Of a DNA stretch of 64,000 nt, positions 53,953 through 63,455 are shown piece by piece. The stretch spans positions 62,001 through 126,000 of the forward strand of contig NZ_CP033926.1 in assembly GCF_003815775.1 (NCBI RefSeq), read 5' to 3'. This DNA is from Chryseobacterium joostei (lineage in GTDB: Bacteria; Bacteroidota; Bacteroidia; Flavobacteriales; Weeksellaceae). The position numbers were made by a program, and so were the translations under genes. Each line of letters opens with the position of its first letter. Positions within the stretch are counted from its first letter, which is position 1. The notes beneath the pieces were generated by a model. It searched no databases, was not told the DNA's origin, and was given only the letters and a program-made list of their open reading frames with translations.

Positions 53953-53988
53953 AAACCTCATAGATCGCCGAAATCTATGAGGTTTTTT
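53953..53988 (+). terminator. Intrinsic terminator after the 152-residue exported protein
   Basis: A 13-base-pair perfect stem AAACCTCATAGAT / ATCTATGAGGTTT with a seven-base loop ends in a run of six T. Confidence 0.93.
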
Positions 53989-54061
53989 CTATATAAATTC
54001 TATAATTTAGGGCAGTAAATATTTCGATTAAAAATAATATCGTGACATTCTTAATTATTCT

Positions 54062-54433
54062 ATGAAAAAAATACTTTTTGCACTCACTTTTGTATTAGGA
54101 GTTGTATTTATTCTCAATATCAATTTTCCATTAAAAAAGCAGGATATCTATGGAAAATATATTAACATGAATTTTGATGAGCCAATTTGCTGTGTAGAAG
54201 CTCCTCATACCGCTGATACTTTAGTTTTATATGAAGACAATACATTTAAAAGTAAGTTTTATGGAATGAGTACATATAAATTATATAATGGATTAAATCC
54301 TGAAATAGAACTTCATTATACAGATTTTGGTCAGCCAGCTGTTTATAAAACCTATTTTTTAAATGGTTTTTTTGAAAAACCTAAGATTATTCTAAATGCA
54401 GATTCAAATCATTATTATGAAAAACTTGATTGA
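54062..54433 (+). CDS. Small membrane-anchored or exported hypothetical protein
   Basis: A 123-residue protein with one N-terminal hydrophobic helix (residues 4-20), no clear cleavage site, then a soluble beta-rich part with an adjacent Cys pair (PICCVEAPH) and several aromatic residues. The segment DTLVLYEDNTFKSKFYG resembles a beta-hairpin of lipocalin-like domains. No family recognised. It is preceded by a terminator and followed by a 157-base gap. Confidence 0.65.
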   Translation: MKKILFALTFVLGVVFILNINFPLKKQDIYGKYINMNFDEPICCVEAPHTADTLVLYEDNTFKSKFYGMSTYKLYNGLNPEIELHYTDFGQPAVYKTYFLNGFFEKPKIILNADSNHYYEKLD

Positions 54434-54590
54434 AAAAAGCATAACTCCCAACTCATTATCAAGTATTTTTATCACACCAGCTTAAAAATACATTTATTTT
54501 TACCGAATTATTTATAAATTAGAGCGTTAAAATTCAGGTTGTTATTATTTTTAAAGACTAATAAAAATTCCACCAAATTAAAATATAACC

Positions 54591-55091
54591 ATGGCAGAAT
54601 ATTATGCAAAATCAAACAATTCCTTGAATTTTGAAGTTACAAATGATGATAAATTAATAGGAACGCTTTCTTACAAGAATTGGTTTAAGTTTAATGCAAT
54701 AATAGATATTGCGGCTTATAAAAGCTATCAGGTAGAGCCAAAGGGATTTTGGGGAACAACTATTGAATTAAAAGATGGCGAAAAAGTTCTCTTGAAATTC
54801 AGAATGAACTGGAATGGAGAAATTATTGTGCAGACCTATTTTGATGGAGTAAAAGAAAGTTATGTTTTTAAGCATAGAGGAATTTTTAAAGAATCATTTG
54901 TTTTAACAGACAAAATAGGTTCTGAATTGGTGATTATGAAGCCAAACTTTAAATGGAATTTAATGGGTAATGAATATCAGATGATAACCTCCGACACCTT
55001 TGAAAATTTATCCAATAAGGAAGTATTAATGATGACTTCACTGCATTGTGCCAACTATTATATGTCAATGATGAGCGCTGCAATAGTATAA
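54591..55091 (+). CDS. Hypothetical cytoplasmic protein, LURP-one/Tubby-like pattern
   Basis: A 166-residue protein without signal peptide. It is a succession of short strands with a final hydrophobic helix (residues about 145-165, SLHCANYYMSMMSAAIV). The order 'strand, Gly/Asp turn, FRMNWNGEIIVQTYFDG, then a C-terminal helix' resembles the beta-barrel with central helix of LURP-one/Tubby-like proteins, but this is pattern resemblance only. It is closed by a strong terminator and has no clear partner. Confidence 0.65.
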   Translation: MAEYYAKSNNSLNFEVTNDDKLIGTLSYKNWFKFNAIIDIAAYKSYQVEPKGFWGTTIELKDGEKVLLKFRMNWNGEIIVQTYFDGVKESYVFKHRGIFKESFVLTDKIGSELVIMKPNFKWNLMGNEYQMITSDTFENLSNKEVLMMTSLHCANYYMSMMSAAIV

Positions 55092-55170
55092 GAAAATTTG
55101 CGCTGATTTTTATGAAAAATGTAAAGTATTTAGGTAGATATTCAACCTAAAAATATCATACTTTGAGGAG

Positions 55171-55204
55171 ATAAAGGGTTTTCGATTATTCGGAAACCCT
55201 TTAT
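55171..55204 (+). terminator. Intrinsic terminator after the 166-residue hypothetical gene
   Basis: A 14-pair stem (55171-55184 with 55191-55204, one G-T pair, loop ATTATT) ends in a weak T-rich tail. It lies 79 bases after the stop. Confidence 0.75.
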
Positions 55205-55276
55205 TTATGGACTTTTTTTCATTAACACATTTTATGATTTGTGTCATATTTTTATTTAGAATCAATAAAAATAAAT

Positions 55277-55284
55277 TAATTTTG
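55277..55284 (+). promoter_or_regulatory. Probable -7 promoter element of the siderophore receptor gene
   Basis: TAATTTTG matches TAnnTTTG 22 bases before the ATG. No Fur-box palindrome is obvious nearby. Confidence 0.5.
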
Positions 55285-55306
55285 CAACACAAGCTTAATT
55301 ATAAAA

Positions 55307-57481
55307 ATGAAAAAAACTATTATTTCTGCATCTTTATTGGCGGTAACCATGCTCTATGCACAGGAAAGTGATACCCTAAAAGTGGCTGAGATCCAGTCCG
55401 TATCACTTCAGGGAACTCATAACTACAGAACCAAAAAATCCGAATCAGTGGCAAGGCTTCCACTGGAAAACCTTGAAAATCCAACCGTTTACAATCTGGT
55501 CCCAAAAGAAATTATCAGTGAAATGGGCGCTACAGATTTCAACACGGCAATGGCTTCAGCGCCGGGAGTGGTAGTAAGTAACAGTGTGAATGACAGTGGA
55601 AATGATGTCTTTTTGAGAGGTTTTAGTTCTAATGCAAGCTTCAGAAACGGATTGACTCAAAACCCAAGAGTCCAGTCGGAAATTGCCAATATTGAAAGAG
55701 TAGAAGTAATTAAAGGACCATCAGGAACCTTATTTGGAGGAACCTTGGCAAACTATGGTGGTGTGGTGAATGTGGTGACCAAAAAACCACAGGAAAACTT
55801 CGGTGGAATCATCAACTATACGACAGGAAGTTGGGGAATGAACAGAATTACAGCAGATGTAAATACGCCTTTAAATAAAGAAAAAACAGCCTTGGCGAGA
55901 TTTAATGTGGCAGCTTATTCTCAAGATTCTTTTCAGGATGCGGGATATAACAAAGGTCTGTTTTTCTCAGGAAGTATTTTATACAAGGTAAGCGATAAAA
56001 CAACGGTAACATTGGATACCGAGTTTCATTCACCGGAAAAAACACTGAATGCTTTTGTAAGACAATCTGAAAAACTGACACTGCATTCTATGAAAGACCT
56101 TGCAGGAGCACATGACAGATCATTTACAAGTAACGACATTGGATCAAAAAGAACCAATTTTGTAACAATGGCTGAAGTTACCCATAAATTCAATGAGCAA
56201 TGGACTTCCAGAACATCGTATCAAAGAGGTGAAGCTAATGAAAACGGATCAATATTTCTTGTATTAAGTTACATTGATAATAATACGGTAAGCAGAGGAA
56301 TTCGTCCTTTTGACAGCTATAAAATTACAACAGATAATATTCAGCAGAACTTTATAGGAGACTTTAAAATAGGAAATCTTAGAAATCGTCTGGTGGTAGG
56401 GTTAGATTACTACCAGCAGACCACTAAAAATCAGTATGGGATGTTTAAGACTTCAAAAGATGACACAAAAGGATCTGTTTTTGCTCCCTACGACACCATT
56501 AAGCTGAACGAGTCTTCACCATGGCAGCCAATATCAAGAAGTTTAGTAGAAAACCTGGAAAGAATTCCCAACGATCCAAATAGCCTTATAAAACCTACAA
56601 ACTACGATGTTACCCAATCCAGTACATTCAGCGTATATGCCTCTGACGTTCTTAATATTACAGATAACCTATTGGTGATGGCGAGTTTAAGAATGGATAA
56701 CTATAAAAATAACAATATCATTACCAATGGGGTAGAAGGTAAGGGGGAATACACACAAACTCAATTTGCTCCGAAATTTGGTTTAGTTTATGAGATCGTT
56801 AAAAATGAAATTTCATTCTTTGCAAATTATGTAAACGGTTTTAAAAACGTAGCTCCTACAAGGGATTCAAGAGACAAATCAGGAAACACTTTCATTGAAT
56901 ATAAACCAGAACAAGGGAATCAGTTTGAAGCAGGTTTTAAAGTTGATTTATTTGGAAAAAAACTTTTAACCACGGTAAGTTATTATAACATGAGAATTAA
57001 AAATCGTCTGATTGCTGATCCATCAGGAATTACCGGACTTTATATTCAAGATGGAAATATCAAAAACCAAGGTTTTGAGATAGATCTTGTAGCAAATCCT
57101 GTTAAGGGATGGAATATTGTTGCCGGTTATGGTTATAACGACAATAAATTTGATGACAGAAGCAAAGATGCAGGAAAAAGAAGTGCATGGACGCCTAAGC
57201 ATGTGGCCAACTTCTGGACGAGTTATAAAATAATGAATGGAGCTTTTGAAGGGCTTGGTTTAGGGGCAGGATTTAATTTTGTCGATAAAACGTATATCAA
57301 CATTGGAAACCATTTTCTGGCACCTTCATACACTTCCGTGGGAGCCACTATTTTCTATGACAAGAAAAAATACAGAATCGGTTTGAAGATGAACAATGCC
57401 TTGAATGAGATGTACTGGAACTTCTATGGCCAGCCACAGAAACCAAGAGAAATTCTTGCCAATTTCGCATTCAAATTTTAA
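55307..57481 (+). CDS. TonB-dependent siderophore receptor
   Basis: A 724-residue outer-membrane receptor. The signal peptide ends at MLYAQ (residue 19). The plug domain (about 55-170) has NTAMASAPGVVVSN, VFLRGFSSNASFRNG and IERVEVIKGPSGTLFGG, and the 22-strand barrel ends in the typical LANFAFKF. The profile is that of FhuA/FpvA-like ferric-siderophore receptors. Downstream lie a PepSY membrane protein and an esterase of the kind that processes ferric siderophores, so import of a foreign or own hydroxamate or catecholate siderophore is likely. Confidence 0.92.
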   Translation: MKKTIISASLLAVTMLYAQESDTLKVAEIQSVSLQGTHNYRTKKSESVARLPLENLENPTVYNLVPKEIISEMGATDFNTAMASAPGVVVSNSVNDSGNDVFLRGFSSNASFRNGLTQNPRVQSEIANIERVEVIKGPSGTLFGGTLANYGGVVNVVTKKPQENFGGIINYTTGSWGMNRITADVNTPLNKEKTALARFNVAAYSQDSFQDAGYNKGLFFSGSILYKVSDKTTVTLDTEFHSPEKTLNAFVRQSEKLTLHSMKDLAGAHDRSFTSNDIGSKRTNFVTMAEVTHKFNEQWTSRTSYQRGEANENGSIFLVLSYIDNNTVSRGIRPFDSYKITTDNIQQNFIGDFKIGNLRNRLVVGLDYYQQTTKNQYGMFKTSKDDTKGSVFAPYDTIKLNESSPWQPISRSLVENLERIPNDPNSLIKPTNYDVTQSSTFSVYASDVLNITDNLLVMASLRMDNYKNNNIITNGVEGKGEYTQTQFAPKFGLVYEIVKNEISFFANYVNGFKNVAPTRDSRDKSGNTFIEYKPEQGNQFEAGFKVDLFGKKLLTTVSYYNMRIKNRLIADPSGITGLYIQDGNIKNQGFEIDLVANPVKGWNIVAGYGYNDNKFDDRSKDAGKRSAWTPKHVANFWTSYKIMNGAFEGLGLGAGFNFVDKTYINIGNHFLAPSYTSVGATIFYDKKKYRIGLKMNNALNEMYWNFYGQPQKPREILANFAFKF

Positions 57482-57724
57482 AAAAACTTAAAAACAAAAA
57501 AAATATTTTTTCAAAATAACTATGTGCTGGAGAACGCAAAGCCGTTGAGATGATTATAACGTTTTTAAGGTGTAAGAAAATCAAATACTTTTAATAATTA
57601 GATTTTTAACACGCATTCATAAATTTGATCAATTTCAGATTCTTGCATCTTATAACTCAATGTTATTAATACTTTTTAACTTCTTTGCGTATATCCGGCA
57701 TACATCAATCTTTTAGTGATCGGT

Positions 57725-57732
57725 TACTTTTG
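57725..57732 (+). promoter_or_regulatory. Probable -7 promoter element of the PepSY gene
   Basis: TACTTTTG lies 21 bases before the ATG at 57754, and inside the longer alternative ORF, which supports the shorter start. The 272-base gap before it (57482-57753) otherwise shows only an ACGCAAAG word seen in other intergenic repeats. Confidence 0.45.
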
Positions 57733-57753
57733 AAATTATTTACAAAACTGGAT

Positions 57754-59022
57754 ATGGAAAACAAAAAAACTAATACAAAGAAAAAACAGGGAAAGTCTCT
57801 CACCAAAAGAATCACAGGATGGCTGCATCTCTGGCTCGGGCTAGTTTCCGGAATCATTGTGCTTACTGTAACACTTTCAGGAACTGTATTTGTCTTCTGT
57901 GATGAAATCATTGACTTGTGCGGTGGAAGTGCAAAATACGTTCAGGCTCCGGCCAACGCAAAAAAAATGTCACCCGAACAGCTGTTGGCACAATTTCATC
58001 AGCAGGTTCCGGACAGAAAAGCTTTTTACTTTGATACCTATAAGGAAGCAAACAGAACTTTTAGGGTAGCATCGGCAACCAAACCACCTAAGGATAAAAA
58101 TGCAGATAAAGCAGCAAAACCAAAAGAACGAGGCCCAAGAGGAGTTTTCGCTTATCATTATCTTGATCCATACACAGGAAAAGTGATGGGTTCTACCAAA
58201 AGCTATGAATTTTTCTACGTGGTCGCTCACATTCATGCTCAATTATTGGCTGGTAAATTCGGGAAAACAGTGGTGGGAGTAGCATCCATCATCTTTTTTG
58301 TTCAATTGATTGGCGGTCTGATTCTTTGGTGGCCAAAAAAATGGAACAAAACAACGAGAACTACCGCATTTAAAATTAAATCAGGAACAAAATGGCGTAG
58401 AAAAAACTATGATTTTCATAATGTCTTCGGATTCTATTCATTATTACCGGCAGTATTTATTACCATTACAGGATTAATTATGGCCTATAAGGTTTTAACA
58501 GACCTTACTCAGGAAGCTTTCGGAGGAGTTGCAGACCCTCATAAGATTGCAGAAAAGTATGAACCTAAATTTGATCCTGATAAAAAGGCGTTGTCTTTTA
58601 CTGACTTTATTGACAGAGGTTTTAAAGAAATCCCTCAGGCAAAGCAGATCAGAATGAGTGTCCCACGAAAAGATTCCACGACGGTTTACAATGTGATTGC
58701 CGCTAAGTTTATAGGTTTAAAAAGCATTTCTGACGGGAAAAGTAAAGAAGTCAGTAAATATACGGGAGATGAAATCAACTATCCGAAGGAGGTTCAGATG
58801 CATGAAGTGATTGAACACATGAATTTCGATCTGCATGTAGGCTATTGGGGCGGAATGTTTGGGAAAATCTTCACATTCGTCATCGGAATTATCTGTACCA
58901 GTCTTCCGGTTACCGGATTCCTGATCTGGTGGGGAAGACGAAATAAGTCAACTAAAAAAGGAAAAGAAATTAATAATATTCATCAATACAGAAAAGAATC
59001 ACACCATGAACAATTGGTTTAA
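57754..59022 (+). CDS. PepSY-associated TM helix protein, putative ferric-siderophore reductase
   Basis: About 422 residues from MENKKTN with four membrane helices. The first contains WLHLWLGLVSGIIVLTVTLSG, and later ones VGVASIIFFVQLIGGLILWWP, FHNVFGFYSLLPAVFITITGLIMAY and the terminal FTFVIGIICTSLPVTGFLIWWGRR. Conserved His residues in helices 1 and 3 could bind haem. Large periplasmic loops hold PepSY-like domains. Such proteins, next to TonB receptors, are thought to reduce ferric siderophores (FoxB/PiuB-like). It overlaps the esterase gene by 17 bases. A longer start at 57685 is less likely. Confidence 0.87.
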   Translation: MENKKTNTKKKQGKSLTKRITGWLHLWLGLVSGIIVLTVTLSGTVFVFCDEIIDLCGGSAKYVQAPANAKKMSPEQLLAQFHQQVPDRKAFYFDTYKEANRTFRVASATKPPKDKNADKAAKPKERGPRGVFAYHYLDPYTGKVMGSTKSYEFFYVVAHIHAQLLAGKFGKTVVGVASIIFFVQLIGGLILWWPKKWNKTTRTTAFKIKSGTKWRRKNYDFHNVFGFYSLLPAVFITITGLIMAYKVLTDLTQEAFGGVADPHKIAEKYEPKFDPDKKALSFTDFIDRGFKEIPQAKQIRMSVPRKDSTTVYNVIAAKFIGLKSISDGKSKEVSKYTGDEINYPKEVQMHEVIEHMNFDLHVGYWGGMFGKIFTFVIGIICTSLPVTGFLIWWGRRNKSTKKGKEINNIHQYRKESHHEQLV

Positions 59023-60060
59023 AATTTTATATCTATCTCTATTTTCATTCTTTACACTTGGGAATGCACAGGAAAAAATTGTAATAGGAGAGAAACAAAC
59101 TCTATTTTCAAAGATTTTAAATGAAAACAGAGAAATTTCAGTTCATCTTCCAAAAACCTATAATGATCATACAATAAGCCCCGCAAAGTATCCCGTAATC
59201 TATCTTTTAGACGGAGAGATCAACTTTGAATATTACACAGGGATGGCAGATTTTATAGCAAGAACTCCCTATGCAGATATTCCGGAGTGTATCGTTGTAG
59301 GAATTAAAAATACAGAACGAACAAGGGATCTTACCCCTACAAAGGCTGGAAAAAAAGTCCTGTGAATCCTAATATAACCCTTTTTGCTGACAGTGGGGGA
59401 AGTGAAAATTTTGTAAAATTCATGCAGGAAGAACTAAAACCGTTTATCAGTAAAAACTATAGAACTCAGGATTATTCTGTGTTGGTGGGACACTCATTCG
59501 GTGGTCTTTTTGCCATCAATGTTTTCCTTGCCTATCCGGATTACTTTAATGCCTATGTAGCCAATGATCCAAGCTTATGGTGGGATAATAAAGTTACCAT
59601 CTCAAGAACAAAAGATTATTTGGAAAAGAATAAGAAATTTCCTGCCAATAAATCCCTCTATGTCTCTCAGGCCGACAATGAAGAACAACAGAAAAACTGG
59701 AACTCAGATATGACACAAGCCATTGAAGAATTTAAGGGAATTGTAGAGAAAAACGGAACTCTGAACTATAAGCACCACTTTTTTGAGGGAGAAGTACATG
59801 GAACAGTTTCATATCCGGGGAATTATGAAGCCTTAAAGTTTATATTTAAAGGGTTCCGAACAGATATTAAGCAGCTTGCCAAAAATCCGGGCTTACTGGA
59901 AGAAGACTATAAAAAGTTCTCTGGGAAAATGGGTGCGGAATTTACTCCGTCAGAAGCCTATCTGAATGTAGTTCTTAAGTTCATGAAAAGCAACGACTTT
60001 AAACAGTCCGAAGCCTATTTCATAAACCTGAAAAACAAGCTTTATCCTAAGATTAAATAA
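59006..60060 (+). pseudogene. Alpha/beta-hydrolase siderophore esterase (IroE/BesA-like) interrupted by a -1 frameshift
   Basis: Two consecutive ORFs, 59006-59365 (119 codons, signal peptide to GNAQ) and 59362-60060 (232 codons from a GTG), together make one esterase of normal size. The first carries YPVIYLLDGEINFEYY; the second carries the nucleophile in VGHSFGGLFAIN. The break is at a run of seven A (59350-59356). One more A, or a -1 slip there, joins TRDLTPTKAGKK to SPVNPNITLFADSGG in a single frame. It may be a sequencing error, a true mutation, or transcriptional or ribosomal slippage. It overlaps the PepSY gene by 17 bases. Confidence 0.85.
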
Positions 60061-60088
60061 TTGAAATGCTATAAATAGGATGGAAAGT

Positions 60089-60126
60089 GGGGTAGATTGG
60101 TATTATTCAATCTGCCCCATAATTTT
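60089..60126 (+). terminator. Intrinsic terminator after the siderophore esterase
   Basis: Stem GGGGTAGATTG / CAATCTGCCCC (one G-T pair, eight-base loop) is followed by ATAATTTTT. Confidence 0.8.
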
Positions 60127-60138
60127 TAAGGCGATAAT

Positions 60139-60177
60139 AAAAAAGCAAATCTGTAAATAGTACAGATTTGCTTTTTT
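60139..60177. terminator. Bidirectional terminator between convergent units
   Basis: A stem of at least 15 pairs, AAAAGCAAATCTGTA / TACAGATTTGCTTTT with loop AATAG, has A and T runs on both sides. It can stop both the siderophore operon and the minus-strand lipoprotein gene. Confidence 0.85.
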
Positions 60178-60265
60178 GATGTTTTATGTATTTTTTTAAG
60201 AAAAAAGTATAGATTTTAGCTAGGTAGTTAAAGTCTACCCCATGATCTTTTCTTTTTTTGTCTGA

Positions 60266-61273
60266 TTAATGTCTATTGTCACAATTAACACTCAGCTCGG
60301 TCTTTTCCTTATCTATAAATGTAATGACAGGGCAACCAAAAGATGGAGAAATGAAACCAAAGACTACAGGAGCTTTTCCTTTAAAAAGATGACCGGTCCA
60401 TTGTGCATAATTATGGGCTTCATCATTTTCCATTTTCTCAAGAGGATTGAATTCTGTGCCATCATCCATGGAAAAGGTTTTTTCAAATATTTTTTCATTC
60501 TGATCATTGATGACCAATAGTTTACGTTCCTGGGTTCCATACTCTTCAAGAAGATCCTGCACATAATAAGTCATGTTGTCATATTTAGCCTGGAAAGTAC
60601 CCCCATATCTAAGCTTAGAACCCGAGAAATATTTTTTCTGAACATCAGTTCCTGCTTTTTCCCATTTAATCATCTTCATCTTATTTTCTACAAATGGATT
60701 CTTGTTTCCAAAATAAGCAACAACGTTCGCATACTTATCAAAAATCTCATTGCTTTTCTGGCTGTCAATCTGGAAGCCCAGCATATAAGAACCTGCATCA
60801 ATTTCTTCCCCTTCAGTGGTGTAAGGAGATAAATAGGCAACGGCTTTTAACTGACGTACAGGAAGTTTTTGCAGCTTATTAGACCCATAGTTGTAAAGAT
60901 ACAAAGAGTCATTTTCAGTGAGGTGAATTCCTGCAAGCATCTTTTGCTTGTGCTGCTCATCCAGCTCAAGATAAGAAAGCTTATCAAAAGGAAGTTCTTT
61001 TTGCTTTTTAAGGATATCAGCCGGAACAGATTGAGAATCACTGTAAATATCAGATACAGAGATAAAGGTGTCCATCAGCTCATTACGCTGCATGGTAGAA
61101 ACATTGAAAATGTGAAAATTCTTAAAATCTATTTCATCTTCTTTCTTCGCTACTGTTTTTGTAGAATCACTTGGTACATTGTTTTGATTCTGAACAGGTT
61201 GTTTTTCATCTTTTTTACAACTGATAATAATCAGTGGTAACGATAAAAGCACTAAGGCTGTATTAACTTTCAT
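60266..61273 (-). CDS. Lipoprotein of unknown function
   Basis: A 335-residue lipoprotein (lipobox IIISC, Cys19) followed by a 25-residue polar linker rich in Asn, Gln and Lys. The rest is mixed alpha/beta without repeats. It ends with two cysteines (FGCPVITF and SVNCDN) that could form a disulfide. No family recognised. It is followed on the same strand after 29 bases by nothing but the terminator, and preceded by the retropepsin-like gene, with which it probably forms an operon. Confidence 0.72.
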   Translation of the reverse strand: MKVNTALVLLSLPLIIISCKKDEKQPVQNQNNVPSDSTKTVAKKEDEIDFKNFHIFNVSTMQRNELMDTFISVSDIYSDSQSVPADILKKQKELPFDKLSYLELDEQHKQKMLAGIHLTENDSLYLYNYGSNKLQKLPVRQLKAVAYLSPYTTEGEEIDAGSYMLGFQIDSQKSNEIFDKYANVVAYFGNKNPFVENKMKMIKWEKAGTDVQKKYFSGSKLRYGGTFQAKYDNMTYYVQDLLEEYGTQERKLLVINDQNEKIFEKTFSMDDGTEFNPLEKMENDEAHNYAQWTGHLFKGKAPVVFGFISPSFGCPVITFIDKEKTELSVNCDNRH

Positions 61274-61302
61274 TATTAAGATTTTTTTGAATATCGTAAG
61301 TT

Positions 61303-62157
61303 TTAATTGATCTTATAATAGGGTTCTGAATAGTATTTACTTGGTTTAATATAGGCCATTTCTTTATCTGCATCAAAGATCCAGATGAATCTACGGAGCA
61401 TATCAGCCCCAAAATAACTGGTGTTCTGTGTTTTCAATTCTCCTGTGAAAAATCCAACAGACGCATCTTTAAAAACGAAATTACCAAGCTTAAAAAAAGG
61501 AAGAACACCTTGTTTAATTACCAATTTTTCTGCACTTGAATTTTTGAGTGTTTTTTCTCCTGAAATCTTCAGTTTATCATTTAATTGGTGTTTTTCGGCA
61601 AATTCATTACTATATAAAACTCCTCCAGAATATCCGGATTGGAGTAAAAAATAAGCTTCTTGTTGTTGATCTCCGTCAATGATATTATCCCCTGAAATAT
61701 AAAAAGCCTGTTGGTTCATAAGAATTTTAACCGGTTGAAATCCTGTAAGGTCAGGGATTTTATCATAAATAACAAACTGGTTGTTATCATAATCAATTTT
61801 GAAAATCTTTCTTTCAAAAAGCCCTGTTCCAATCTTTCCATCTGCTTCATGGCCCGTTAATTCATTATCAAAAAAACGAATATCTTTCCAGTGTAGAGTT
61901 CCAATATTGATCGTATTATGATCACTTATTTTATCCTTATTGAAAATGATATGATCAGCTTTTTGCTTTCGTTCCGGAGAAAGAGAACCATCTTTCATGG
62001 CAATCTGAAACATAAGATTCAAAGAATCTTTTTCGTTAACAAGCGTTTTTACAATAATATTATTATATTTTGTCATCCGAAAGGGGATGGTTTTTTGAGC
62101 TTTCACAATGGAAAACCCGATGGAAAACAGAAATAAAAGACTGATCTTTTTGAGCAT
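61303..62157 (-). CDS. Exported retropepsin-like protein lacking catalytic aspartates
   Basis: A 284-residue protein with a signal peptide (to VKAQ, residue 21). The pattern resembles the two-lobed aspartyl-protease-like family of Bacteroidota: a repeated 'strand, turn, strand' block and DGKIGTGLFERKIFKIDYDNNQFVIYD, ending FGADMLRRFIWIFDADKEMAYI. The expected D[ST]G motifs read AMKDGS in the first lobe and LQSGYSGG in the second, so peptidase activity is doubtful. It is 29 bases upstream of the lipoprotein gene and divergent from the Crp-like gene. Confidence 0.7.
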   Translation of the reverse strand: MLKKISLLFLFSIGFSIVKAQKTIPFRMTKYNNIIVKTLVNEKDSLNLMFQIAMKDGSLSPERKQKADHIIFNKDKISDHNTINIGTLHWKDIRFFDNELTGHEADGKIGTGLFERKIFKIDYDNNQFVIYDKIPDLTGFQPVKILMNQQAFYISGDNIIDGDQQQEAYFLLQSGYSGGVLYSNEFAEKHQLNDKLKISGEKTLKNSSAEKLVIKQGVLPFFKLGNFVFKDASVGFFTGELKTQNTSYFGADMLRRFIWIFDADKEMAYIKPSKYYSEPYYKIN

Positions 62158-62195
62158 TATTCGTGATGAGTGTTTAAACCATTAAAATTACCCAT

Positions 62196-62203
62196 TATCT
62201 TTG
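62196..62203 (+). promoter_or_regulatory. Probable -7 promoter element of the Crp-family gene
   Basis: TATCTTTG matches TAnnTTTG 22 bases before the ATG. A weak -33 (TTTA, 62173-62176) is 19 bases upstream. Confidence 0.5.
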
Positions 62204-62225
62204 GAACACCAAATAATAAAGCGAA

Positions 62226-62744
62226 ATGATTGAAAAATTACTTCAAAGTGGAATTCATTGGTTACCTAAGGAATTCAAGCGAAATGAATTTCTGAAGACT
62301 TCAGGAAGTACGGATACTTCTATTTATTTTATAGAAAAAGGAAGTGTAAGGATCTTCATGATGGATGAAAATGAAGAAAGGATCATCCGTTTTGGCTATA
62401 CAGAGAATATAATTGTTTCTCTGGATTCTTTTCTTTCAGGAAAACCATCGGATCTTTATATTCAGGCAATAAAGAAAACAACAGTAAAAGTGGCTTCAAA
62501 AAAGGATTTCTATGAATTTATTCAATCTCATGAAGAGCATATGAAATTTTGGATGCACACTTTAGAAGATCTCGTATTACAGCAGCTTGAAAGAGAGAAA
62601 GATCTGTTGATCAATTCACCAAAAGAGCGATTAGAAAGAGTATTAAGACGAAGCCCAAAGCTATTTCAGGAAGTCCCCAATAAATATATTGCCAATTATC
62701 TCAGAATGTCTCCGGAAACCTTGTCCAGGCTCAAAAAATCTTGA
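62226..62744 (+). CDS. Crp/Fnr-family transcriptional regulator
   Basis: A 172-residue protein with an N-terminal cyclic-nucleotide-binding-like barrel (residues 15-110, containing IYFIEKGSVRIFMMDENEERIIRFG) and a shortened C-terminal helix-turn-helix (VPNKYIANYLRMSPETLSRLKKS). There are no Fnr-type cysteines and the Crp phosphate-binding Arg-Ser motif is not clear, so the effector is unknown. The 'YIANYLRMSPETLSRL' type is common in Bacteroidota regulators next to transport or resistance genes. Confidence 0.9.
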   Translation: MIEKLLQSGIHWLPKEFKRNEFLKTSGSTDTSIYFIEKGSVRIFMMDENEERIIRFGYTENIIVSLDSFLSGKPSDLYIQAIKKTTVKVASKKDFYEFIQSHEEHMKFWMHTLEDLVLQQLEREKDLLINSPKERLERVLRRSPKLFQEVPNKYIANYLRMSPETLSRLKKS

Positions 62745-62864
62745 GTTCAATCAATATTTAAGAACCTGTCAATTCTGAAATTTGCATAAAAAGCAACAAT
62801 GGAATAATATACCGTAATGATATGCTCAGTTCCATTTTCCTTTTAAAAATGTAAAAATAAACAG

Positions 62865-63413
62865 ATGAAAATTTCAACCACACAATTATTAGAAGAGTTA
62901 AAAGATAGAACCGAAAATCATTTACAATATGCCCAAACACTTTTGCAAAAGCCGGAAAATGAATTAAACTTCAGAATCTCTACAGACAGCTGGAGTGTAT
63001 TGGAATGTCTGGAACACCTTAACCGCTACGGAGATTTTTACATTCCGGAAATCAGTCACAGAATATCTTCTTCCGCCACTTCCCCCCAAGCCACTTTCAA
63101 ACCAGGGATTTTAGGGAACTATTTTGCTAAAAGCATGCTTCCCAAGGAAAAACTGAACAAGATGAAGACCCTAAAAGCAATGAATCCTATCCATAGCCAA
63201 TTGAATAAGGATGTTTTGAATGAATTTGTTAAACAGCAGCAACTTTTACTGGAACTATTGGAAAAAGCTCAGCACATTGATTTGGAAAAAACAAAAACAG
63301 CCATCAGTATTTCTAAATTAATCACTTTAAAATTAGGCGACACTTTCCGTTTTGTTATTTATCATAATGAGAGGCACATAGCCCAGGTAGAAAGAATTTT
63401 GAATAATATTTAA
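62865..63413 (+). CDS. DinB-superfamily protein
   Basis: A 182-residue four-helix protein of the DinB/YfiT type, with the metal-site histidines in WSVLECLEHLNRY and in the C-terminal YHNERHIAQVERIL. The fold is shared by metal-dependent thiol (bacillithiol, mycothiol) transferases and damage-inducible proteins. Substrate unknown. It starts 121 bases after the Crp-like gene and leads into ogt with a 42-base gap, so both may share a promoter. Confidence 0.85.
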   Translation: MKISTTQLLEELKDRTENHLQYAQTLLQKPENELNFRISTDSWSVLECLEHLNRYGDFYIPEISHRISSSATSPQATFKPGILGNYFAKSMLPKEKLNKMKTLKAMNPIHSQLNKDVLNEFVKQQQLLLELLEKAQHIDLEKTKTAISISKLITLKLGDTFRFVIYHNERHIAQVERILNNI

Positions 63414-63455
63414 AAGCAGCGAATATGAATTCCAAAAAACACTAATTTTATATTG

